From: Liolophura sinensis
Taxonomy: Eukaryota; Mollusca; Polyplacophora; Chitonida; Chitonidae
Direction of reading: 5' to 3'
DNA: 64,000 nucleotides
Assembly (NCBI RefSeq): GCF_032854445.1
Contig: NC_088298.1
Span: forward strand, 7,305,504-7,369,503
A program made the translations under genes and the position numbers. The notes beneath the pieces were generated by a model. It saw only the letters and a program-made list of their open reading frames with translations, searched no databases and was not told the origin of the DNA. This document shows positions 55,893-64,000 of this stretch, in pieces (position 1 is the stretch's first letter; the number at the start of each line of letters is the position of its first letter).

Positions 55893-56663
55893 CTGGATTT
55901 GTTCTTCAAGTTCATTGTTTTCTACAGTTTCTATGGAATTTCTCGATGAAGCTGGCTGTTCTTGGTCCGTTAGGAATAACAATGCATTATAATACCACAG
56001 TGTGGGTTCATACACATCATCACTACCAGCACCAGATTTTTTGGAATCCATTACTTTCTTCCCCCGTGGGGTTTCCGGGGTGATAAGAATAGGACCTCAG
56101 CCCTCTAGGCAAGCTTGTCGTAAAAGTCGACTAACCTAGAGCTCTCCTGTGTGAGCCCGGTGAATAGAATAGGCTCACATCTTCTCGGTTGTGTGAGAGG
56201 CAACCGGGGAGCGACCTGTTTGCCGTGGGTTGCGACCCGTAATCTACGAGGACGGGATCCTGGTGGCTGAGGGCGGGTTGGTCTTGTGAGATCCTCACGC
56301 CCAACACGTCACTTTGGCCCTTACTTGGAGAGAGACGGGAGGTCGGATGGGCCCGGTCCGATCAATCGGCTTGGTCATGTCTTGCCTCTACGTGGTCCCA
56401 ATTGCCTCAATAACAGCATATCGTTTGGCGAACAAATATTATTTCTGAAATATCGTTTGTAGGACTACGTTTTGAGGCGGTGGCTCATGGGTCAATCGAG
56501 TAGATTGAATTTAACCTTTTGGTATAAATCAATCTGTTCGAGTATACCTCATATGGAATCCTTGGTGTCTTTCCTGCTGGGTATCCCCAGGTTCAGACAT
56601 CGCCCTTGTTGGCACTCCGTGGTGGGTGGGGAACATATGGGGTGAACTTCATACATATAAACC

Positions 56664-58013
56664 ATGTCTACATTAAAAATTTCTACAAATGTTTCCAATT
56701 TATCTAACCGAACTTCCTCTCAGCCGACTTTGTTGCCGTGTGTTGATAAAAAGAGGAAGTTATCTGACTCAAATGATAATGAACAGGACAGCTGGCCGGC
56801 TTTCATTGTTCTCTCAACAAAGAGTGAACAAAAGCCGGCCTCCAAAATTCATCCATTCCTTTTGAAAAGAGCTCTCCAGGGTGCAGCTGGTACTCTTAAA
56901 AACGTTAAAAAGCTGAGATCCGGAGACATTCTCATTGAATGTTTCCGGAGACAACAATCTAAAAATCTGCTGTCATTGAATAAAATTTCCGATATACCTG
57001 TTTTCGTATCCCCTCACAATTCCCTGAACAGCTGTCAGGGAATAATTCGTGATAGGGATGCTGATATTATTGACTTAACCGAAGAGGAAATCTGCGAGGA
57101 GTTAAAATCACAAGGTGTTGCCAGAGTAAAACGCTTCACTATGAAGAAATCTGGCAATATCATTAAACTAAATACATATCTTTTGACATTCAATACTACA
57201 TCTCTTCCGTCATATATCTATATTGGCCCGTATAGGGTTAATGTGGCTTTATATATCCCTAACCCTACACGCTGCTTCACTTGCCAAAAATTTGGCCATG
57301 GCAAGGGCCAATGTAGAAATAAACTGGTTTGTTTCCGGTGCGGCAGTGGGGGTCATGATGGTTTCGATTGCAACAACATAGTTAAGTGCTGCAATTGCGG
57401 TGGAGATCACATGGCCTCTTCTAGAGACTGTCCACTGTTCGTAAAAGAAAAGCAGATAATCAACCTCAAATTTAAAAACAACATATCTTATCAGGAAGCC
57501 CGCAGATTGGTCTTGCCTTCTAATTCCTCTCTGCATACTTCGTTCGCCAATGTGGTCAAAAAAGTAGTATCTGTTGCTACTCAAACTTCTTTGACTTGGC
57601 CCATTGGAAACGACAAACCTAGTACCACTTCTTTCAAACTTTCGGCTCAACCTGCGCAAAACACTTGTTCAACCCAGACTACTTCAGCAGAACAAATAAA
57701 AACAGTAAATAGTATCGAAAAATCTGATAAACCTGAACCTAATGACAGCAACAAATCAAAAAACAAACCTCACAGTAATAACAATAAAACTAATAAACCT
57801 AGTGGCCCCACAGAGCGTCCCTCTAAGGCCACTAGGGACCCTGTTCAAACTTTTAACAAGTTTGGATTGTTGGAGGACGTTGGTCCTTCAGCCTCAGATG
57901 CGGATGTGATGGATACATCACCCGCACCAGGGAGATCTAACAGCCGATCTCCACGGAAGGGTCGTCCGCGGTCCAAACATAAAGATAAATCCCCCATACG
58001 CCTCCCTCCATAA
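56664..58013 (+). CDS. Retrotransposon ORF1, copy B (intact)
   Basis: 449 residues from MSTLKISTNVSNLSNRTSSQ to KDKSPIRLPP. The N-terminal third is basic and variable. A conserved middle contains LKRALQGAAGTLKNVKKLRS and SYIYIGPYRVNVALYIPNPT. Three zinc knuckles follow (CFTCQKFGHGKGQC, CFRCGSGGHDGFDC, CCNCGGDHMASSRDC), then an asparagine/lysine/proline-rich linker and a serine/arginine tail (PGRSNSRSPRKGRPRSK). It probably binds its own RNA. The stop codon overlaps the ORF2 start. No break seen. Confidence 0.92.
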   Translation: MSTLKISTNVSNLSNRTSSQPTLLPCVDKKRKLSDSNDNEQDSWPAFIVLSTKSEQKPASKIHPFLLKRALQGAAGTLKNVKKLRSGDILIECFRRQQSKNLLSLNKISDIPVFVSPHNSLNSCQGIIRDRDADIIDLTEEEICEELKSQGVARVKRFTMKKSGNIIKLNTYLLTFNTTSLPSYIYIGPYRVNVALYIPNPTRCFTCQKFGHGKGQCRNKLVCFRCGSGGHDGFDCNNIVKCCNCGGDHMASSRDCPLFVKEKQIINLKFKNNISYQEARRLVLPSNSSLHTSFANVVKKVVSVATQTSLTWPIGNDKPSTTSFKLSAQPAQNTCSTQTTSAEQIKTVNSIEKSDKPEPNDSNKSKNKPHSNNNKTNKPSGPTERPSKATRDPVQTFNKFGLLEDVGPSASDADVMDTSPAPGRSNSRSPRKGRPRSKHKDKSPIRLPP

Positions 58014-61000
58014 TGTCTTCTTTAGACAAAATTATACAGTGGAATTGTCGAGGTCTTAAGGTAAATTTTATTGAAATAACATAGCTAGTTCAATTACTAA
58101 ATCCTATTGCCCTTTGTCTTCAGGAAACTCACCTGAAGACATCTGACAAAGATAAAATAAATCTTAAAAATTATTCTTTATATAGCACTTATTCAAATGA
58201 AGAAGAGCGAGCTGCAGGCGGCTCCTCGATATTCATAAATAACAGCATTACCCACAGCCCTGTTGTTCTGCATACAGAGCTTCAGGCTGTGGCCGTTCGT
58301 GTTTCACTATGTGAAACAATCACATTATGTTCAGTGTATGTTCCTCCTAGCGTTTCTTTGTCGGCTTTCCAGTTACATAATTTAAAAGAACAATTGCCAA
58401 AACCTTTTATACTTATGGGAGATTTTAATTCCCATAACCCCCTATGGGGCAGTAATAACATAAATAATAAGGGCAAGATAGTTGAAGACTTCTTATCGAA
58501 GGAGGAACTGTGTTATTTCAATGATGGTTCTAATACCTATTTACATCCGGGTAATGGCATTTATTCTGCTATCGATCTCACTATCACAGATCCATCACTT
58601 TTCCTTGATTTTTCTTGGAAGGTGCATGACGATCTTTGTGGTAGTGACCATTTTCCTATAATCCTAGAGCATATCACTTCTAATTCTTTAGAACGTGTAG
58701 CTAGGTGGAAATTCGATAAAGCAGATTGGATCGCATTCGAGATGTTCTGTGAGGCTGATATCACTCCAGAGACTCTCAATGCAGCAGATGATCCAATATT
58801 AAAATTTAACGAGCTGGTTTTACGAGCTGCCGATAGAACTATACCTAAAACTTCGACAAATCCCAAATCCAAAAGCAAACCCTGGTATGATAAGGACTGT
58901 CGCAAAGCCATTAAGGACCGCAAAAAGGCCGAGCGAAACTTTAATATTTGTCCTACTGATAACAACTTAAACCAGGTTCGTATTTTTAGAGCTAAGGCTC
59001 GCCGATTACTCAAGTCCAAGAGACGATCTTGTTGGCGGAACTTTGTTTCGGGCATTACGTCAAAAACACCCATGCGTAAGGTCTGGAACATGGTTCAGAA
59101 ACTTAAGGGCAAAAATAATAGAGCAAAAGTTCAGCATTTAAAAGATGGAGATAATATAATAACTTCTCCACCCGATATAGCTAATAAACTAGCTGAAACA
59201 ATCTCAAAGAAATCTTCTTCTGAGAATTATACTAAAGAATTCCAACGTATTAAAAACCAGAAGGAGAAAATTAAATTGCCCTTTTCTTCTAAGAATTTAG
59301 AAGATTATAATAATCCTTTTAATATCGATGAACTTAAGACTGCATTAAAAAAGGCCCACGATACTGCTTGTGGTCCTGATAATGTATATTATAAGTTTCT
59401 CAACCATTTACCACCTGAGCCACTGGAGACTCTCTTGGATTTGATTAATGATATTTGGATAACTGGTAATTTTCCACCATCATGGAGGGAGGCGTGTATT
59501 ATCCCGGTTCCCAAACCGGGTAAGGATCATACTGATCCAAATAATTACCGTCCCATAGCTCTTACCAGCTGTGTCTGTAAGACTATGGAACGGATAATTA
59601 ATGATAGACTTGTTTGGTTTCTTGAAACCAACAAGCTTTTATCTAATATTCAATGCGGTTTTCGGCAAGGTAGATCTACCATGGATCACCTTGTTCGATT
59701 CGAAACTTTTATTCGCGATGGCTTCATCAATAATGAACATGTGGTGTCCATATTTTTTGACCTTGAAAAGGCCTACGACACCACATGGAAATATGGTATT
59801 TTAAAAAATCTCGCGAATATGGGTCTAAAAGGTCGCTTACCTATATTTATATCCAAATTTTTATCCGATCGTCAGTTTAAGGTACGGGTTGGGTCCACTC
59901 TTTCTGACTCTTATGAGCAAGAAATGGGTGTACCCCAGGGCAGCATTCTATCACCAACTCTGTTCAGCATAAAAATAAATAGCCTAGCAAAAACATTAAC
60001 ATCTGGCACAGAGGGTTCTTTATACGTGGATGATTTCCTTATATGCTACCGAGCTAAGAATATGAATAATATCGAACGTCAGTTGCAGCTTTGTCTCAAT
60101 AAGATCGAGAAATGGGCAACTGAAAACGGTTTTAGATTTTCAACGTCTAAAACCGTCGGTATGCATTTTTGTAATAAACGGAAACTTCATCTTGACCCTG
60201 AGCTAAATTTTTGTGGTGAACAGGTTAAAATTGTTGGAGAAACAAAATTTTTAGGTATAATATTTGATAGTAAACTATCTTTTATACCTCATATTAAAAT
60301 GCTTAAAGCTAAATGTACAAAGGCTCTCGATATAATTAAGGTCGTGTCTAGCACCGATTGGGGTGCTGACCGATCAGTTTTACTTAATTTATATCGTTCT
60401 CTGGTGAGGTCTAAATTGGACTATGGATCCATCATTTACGGTTCCGCTAGGAAGTCGTACATTAAAATGTTGGATCCTGTTCATCACCAAGGTTTGAGGC
60501 TCAGCCTTGGTGCTTTTAGAACCTCACCAGTAGAAAGTTTATACGTGGAGGCAAATGAGCCTTCCTTATACAACCGACGTATTAAACTTAGTCTTCAATA
60601 TACTACAAAGCTTAAAGCACATCCAACAAACCCTGCCTACGACTGTGTTTTCAATCCATTATATGTAGACAAATATATTAAATGTCCTAACAAGATCCCT
60701 TCGTTCGGTCTGCGCATACGGGACCATATTGTGGGAGGTAACATCAAGCTGGAGGATATAGCTCCGGTGTCTTTTCCGGAGTCTCCTCCATGGCTTCTCC
60801 CACAAACTAAACTAATATTTGATCTACGTAAATATAATAAATCGAATACAAATCCTCTTATAATTCAGCAAGGTTTTGCTGAAATTAAAGCTAATTATAT
60901 GGATTATAAATTTATATATACTGACGGGTCGAAGGATGGGGACAGGGTTGCGACTGCGGCTGTCATGGAGCAGCGAGTCTCTTCCTTTCGTCTTCCATCC

Positions 61001-61708
61001 TCTTCTTCAATATTCTCTGCCGAGGCCAGAGGTATACTCCTGGCCTTATCATATGTTTCTTCTGGGTGTGCCCAGAGGGCAATGATATGTACTGACTCGT
61101 TGTCTTGCCTATTGGCAATACAGAATAATAAATTTAAAAATCCCTTGATCCTTCAAATTTTAGCTATACATAGGAAATTAATTAGAAGAGGTAAAGATAT
61201 TATATTTTGCTGGATACCAAGTCATATTGGTATCCATGGAAACACAGTCGCAGACAGGGAGGCGAAAGCTGCCCTAAATAAACCCATATCTAAGATAAAA
61301 ATCCCTTATACTGACATGAAGTGCAATATTCTTAAATATATTCGTGGCCTTTGGCAGGGTGAATGGAACTTGCAGGTCCATAATAAACTGCATGCCATTC
61401 ATCCGGTCATTGGCTATAATTCATATACATTTGATATGTCTCGTAGAGACCAAGTCGTTTTAACCAGATGCCGTATTGGACATTCTCATCTGACACACAA
61501 TTTCATCTTGGATGGGAGCAGTGCTCCCGAGTGTGTTGGATGTGATGCTCAATATGGCATCAAACATATTCTGGTTGACTGTGTGGACTTTGCCCACGTT
61601 CGGCAGAGATTCTACACGGTCAACTCTATATATGATTTATTTGACAGCATCGCTGGCGATGTTGTCATAAATTTTTTGAAGGCCATTGGTCTATATCATA
61701 AAATATAA
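58013..61708 (+). pseudogene. Retrotransposon ORF2, copy B (one nonsense codon)
   Basis: Starts at 58013 (MSSLDKIIQWNCRGLKVNFI). Codon 24 is TAG (58082-58084) where copy A has CAG; after that the frame stays open for more than 1200 codons. The endonuclease keeps LCLQETHLK, MGDFNSHNPLWGS and CGSDHFPIILE. The RT keeps FFDLEKAYDTTW, GVPQGSILSPTLFS and YVDDFLICY. RNase H keeps TDGSKDG, AEARGILLAL, CTDSLSCLLA and WIPSHIGIHGNTVADREAK. Apart from the one stop, every catalytic motif is present, so this copy is one point mutation from a full coding set. Initiation downstream would remove the N-terminal endonuclease strands. Confidence 0.92.
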
Positions 61709-62432
61709 ATTTTAATTATCAAATATCTATAGATAAACAGTTATATATATTTATACATGTACTAAAACCCTGGTTTTCGAGTTTTAAATCTTATTTTTCT
61801 TTTATTCGATTTTAATCACGTCTGTACTTTTTGTTTTACTTTTGGTGTTCATATTATCAGATCGAAAACCTTAACCGTCTCTTGCTTTCACCTTGTTCTC
61901 GCCACGATATGGCTGAAATATTGCCGATGTGGCGTTAAGCCATAATCATTCATTCATTCATTCCATTACTTTCTTAAGTTCCTTCCGGAAGTTGGTTCGT
62001 AGGACATTTTTTCTTCACATCATCTTTTTCTCAAGTGGGATATTTCTCTTTGAATTTTGTTACAAGTACTCTATATGCCTCTTTCATTCTTCGATTCCTG
62101 TAATCTTTGCTCTTAATATTCCAGAGTACGGGATGTTCCCGATAGAGTTCTATACACTCCAACAAGAAATTTTTCTATTGGGTAGTGGTCATGTTTAAAG
62201 TAGAAAGTTGTCGCTTCAAATGAATATTGCTCAATGTAAATTGAGCCATGCCACACACCGTCAATCAAATGATTGCGCAAGTCTGAAAATTTCTACTAGA
62301 TTTTGAAATTCTGAGACTTGCACAATATGATTGCGCAAGTCTTCAATATCACCCACACACGGTCAATATAATTGCGCAATGTCAGTTTACACAATACTAT
62401 TGTGCAATATCATTGATCGTGTATGGGCCGCT

Positions 62433-62694
62433 TTACAAATAGTTCAGAATCTCTGGCGATCTGCATTGTGATCAACCACATAGACGGCGCTGTTATCCCT
62501 ATGTACATACCTATCACGTACGTGGTATTTAACAACATAGATGGCGCTGGTTGCCCAGTGTAACCGTCTATCTTGTATGTCATGTGTGACATCATAGATG
62601 GCGCCTCTTGTAGCATGAGATCTTTACATATTAACGGGAAAGACGTAATCGTCCGTTATTTTTGAATCATAATCTGATCGGTTAGGGTCTGTAA
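62433..62694 (+). repeat. Y repeat, right copy flanking Harbinger-C
   Basis: Starts ttacaaatagttcagaatct directly at the Harbinger-C right end and ends gatcggttagggtctgtaa. It has exactly the length of the left copy (262 bp) with seven substitutions and no indel. Downstream it runs on into cgctcgtcattttc, also seen after the Y fragment at 15331, so the right copy continues into natural flanking sequence. Confidence 0.9.
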
Positions 62695-62882
62695 CGCTCG
62701 TCATTTTCAAACTGTATCTAATACCGCTTAACCTGGGGCTAGGGGCCGTAAACGTATCCATGCTAATTACATTAGCATGATACCTTTATGAACAGTTGCA
62801 ATGAAAGCGCGACTGAGATACTTGTTTAGCTGTTATTTGACATGGAACTCATTCACGGACTACGAATTTGAACTTTGATAAT

Positions 62883-63212
62883 TATGATTTATTTGACAGC
62901 ATCGCTGGCGATGTTGTCATCAATTATTTGAAGGCCATTGGCCTATATCATAAAATATAAATTTTGTCATAAATATCTATAGATAAACAGTTATATACAT
63001 ATAGATTTATACATGTAATATATAACCCTGGTTTTCGAGTTTTAACTCTTATTTTTTTCTTTTATGCGATTTTAAACATGTCTGTACTTTTTGTTTTACT
63101 TTTGATGTTCATATTATCATACCGAAAACCTTAACCGTCTCGCGTTTTCACCTTGTTCTCGTCACGATATGGCTGAAATATTGCCGATGTGGGTTTAAGC
63201 CATAATCATTCA
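62883..63212 (+). mobile_element. 5'-truncated I/Nimb-like retrotransposon, copy C
   Basis: Matches the last ~330 bp of copies A and B. It starts tatgatttatttgacagcat in the final ORF2 codons, passes the same 3' UTR, and ends gccataatcattcatt. A typical truncated insertion. No clear target duplication. Confidence 0.9.
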
Positions 63213-63553
63213 TTGATCCCTTTTTTTGTGAGGAGCCTATGGGCGAACCTAAACATTTTTTTTTTATACATAATACATAGGAGCCATCCAGATACGCAGT
63301 CAGCCCTAGCATGACACACTGACCCAGTCAATTCTAGCACCGTCACCGACCAGCCAGCCAGCCGGCTGCTGTACGGGTGAGACACGACCAACACAAAGAA
63401 ACACAAAGACCGGGGTTGATTCAATAGTAAAAAAAAACAGTATTATTATTATTATTTACAGCAATGTACAGGTATTTAACACGGAGGGTCGAAATACCTC
63501 TGTGTGGTTGAGAGAGAGTCGCACTTCGTACATTAACGTGGGGCGAACAATCT
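63213..63553. other. No gene recognised; possible 3' UTR
   Basis: Contains (att)n near 63441-63457 and a 20-bp direct repeat: attctagcaccgtcaccgac at 63336 recurs with two differences at 63779. If the exon at 63554-63746 is real, part of this is its 3' UTR; the minus strand offers only the weak signal AATAAT. Confidence 0.4.
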
Positions 63554-63746
63554 CTACGCCCGAATGGGTCGGGGATCCTTGACCTGTCGGCGGACGTCTT
63601 CAGTGTACGCTCGCAGCACCTGCAGTTGTCCCTCATTGACCCTACCATCCCCAAACATACTACGAAGTACACCCGTGTAGCTTTGTAGGTCGGTGACGAC
63701 AGCCACCCAGTCTTTCCACTTGGGCGTTGTACGCAGCTTCGTCAGG
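63554..63746 (-). CDS. Exon-like open frame, unknown protein (partial)
   Basis: On the minus strand a strong acceptor (ttatgtcttttctag) at 63747 is followed by 63 open codons: LTKLRTTPKWKDWVAVVTDL, then SYTGVLRSMFGDGRVNEGQL and a charged helical end VRRQVKDPRPIRA, stop TAG at 63554. The codon choice is more GC-rich and the sequence more complex than in the neighbouring repeats. I do not recognise the protein. It looks like the last exon of a gene that continues beyond 64000, either a host gene or an element I do not know. The upstream exon is not visible in the remaining 250 bp. Confidence 0.45.
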
Positions 63747-64000
63747 CTAGAAAAGACATAAAGAAGACACCGTCGTCATTCTAGTGCCGTCACCGACCGA
63801 ACCCTATCAACATCGGTCAAAATATAGATAGATAGAGCTTTAGTTGTCAAATCGCTCCATCTGTCAGTTTTCATTTCTCTGGATTTCCAGTGATTTCTTG
63901 TGTGTTTGTGATACTCACAGATTTCTCTTGTCACGAGCTATCGATTCATATAGTTTGTAGTCAGAAATTCCATATTTTTGACTAGTTTTTTGACGTTTGG

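Larger units (their letters stand above)
56061..61961 (+). mobile_element. I/Nimb-like non-LTR retrotransposon, copy B (full length)
   Basis: 5.9 kb with a 14-bp target duplication tccattactttctt (56047-56060 and 61962-61975). The same 5' start, two overlapping ORFs and 3' tail as copy A, with overall high identity. It is inserted in MADF exon 1 of Harbinger-C, independently of copy A. Its ORF1 is intact, and its ORF2 keeps the endonuclease and RT motifs lost in copy A but has one nonsense codon. Confidence 0.93.
55893..62192 (-). pseudogene. Harbinger-C MADF protein, exon 1, split by retrotransposon copy B
   Basis: Outside the retrotransposon the minus strand reads, from 62192, FLLECIELYREHPVLWNIKS and KDYRNRRMKEAYRVLVTKF, an unmistakable MADF domain. 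After the insertion site come SKKSGAGSDDVYEPTLWYYN and ALLFLTDQEQPAS, and the exon ends at a CAG|GTATGT donor (55893). There are stops early (codon 6), after KEKYP and after PEGT, with frameshifts, so it was decaying as well as being interrupted. MADF proteins bind DNA. In Harbinger elements they assist the transposase. Confidence 0.85.
36624..62432. mobile_element. Harbinger-C, a PIF/Harbinger transposon hosting the main nest
   Basis: Perfect inverted ends of about 40 bp: the left begins agcggcccatacacgatcaa, the right is its complement ending gatcgtgtatgggccgct. The ends are bordered by TAA (left) and TTA (right), both acceptable as the TWA target of this superfamily but not identical, because a 262-bp duplication replaces the 3-bp one. 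After removing inserts the element is about 3.2 kb, similar to Harbinger-A. It carries transposase exons (+) at 36770-37184 and 37896-37928 plus 54605-55399, and a MADF gene (-) whose exons are at 55893-62192 (split) and 37367-37865. Confidence 0.9.

Noticed and set aside
36362-62694. Ordinary 3-bp TAA target duplication for Harbinger-C
   Set aside because: The left border is TAA and the right border TTA; they belong to opposite ends of the duplicated Y segment.
63206-63424. 72-codon minus-strand frame
   Set aside because: No recognisable domain. It begins at the end of retrotransposon copy C and runs through simple repeats.

Overview
This is a eukaryotic window made almost entirely of transposable elements stacked inside one another. 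I found no confident host gene. The genes have spliceosomal introns, with GT donors and pyrimidine-AG acceptors. The tRNA-derived SINEs end in a tail (tgaaatattcttgagtacgg, then cgtaaaacaccaatcaaa) that I associate with bivalves and gastropods. The non-LTR retrotransposon resembles I/Nimb-type elements of lophotrochozoans. The best guess is a marine mollusc; this rests on memory of repeat families, not on a search.

Layout. 1-3480: an 87-bp minisatellite and its diverged continuation, split by a SINE. 5868-11520: a reverse transcriptase scrap, then pogo-like transposase remains interrupted by a 4.2-kb BED-hAT element (hAT-1). 11525-15327: a compact PIF/Harbinger element (Harbinger-A) with both of its genes. 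About 15830-19684: a Tc1 element with an open transposase; a decayed piggyBac lies inside it, and a SINE lies inside the piggyBac. 20324-30494: Harbinger-B, split by a second hAT type (hAT-3) that itself carries hAT-2, a relative of hAT-1. 31073-34739: pogo-like and hAT-like coding remains.

36624-62432 is the centrepiece. Harbinger-C (44-bp terminal repeats) was split in transposase exon 2 by a 16.7-kb hAT (5-bp duplication TAGAG). That hAT was split in its transposase by a DNA transposon I cannot classify (13-bp inverted repeats, 7-bp duplication ATAATAC). That transposon was hit three times: by a SINE, a full-length I/Nimb-like retrotransposon and a solo LTR. A second full-length retrotransposon sits in Harbinger-C's MADF gene. 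At nearly every junction the broken reading frame resumes exactly when the insert and one duplication copy are removed, so the order of events can be read. The unclassified transposon then gives one uninterrupted 1186-codon protein.

How the genes relate. Each Harbinger has a DDE transposase on one strand and a MADF/BESS-type DNA-binding protein on the other, with interleaved exons. The retrotransposon has a zinc-knuckle ORF1 and an endonuclease-RT-RNase H ORF2 joined by a one-base TAATG overlap, and its 3' end resembles the SINE tail, so it or a relative may drive the SINE. Two DNA transposons (hAT-1 and Harbinger-C) are flanked not by short target duplications but by 384-bp and 262-bp direct repeats that start and stop exactly at the transposon ends. 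The right edge has one short exon-like open frame (63554-63746, minus strand) that no recognised repeat explains.
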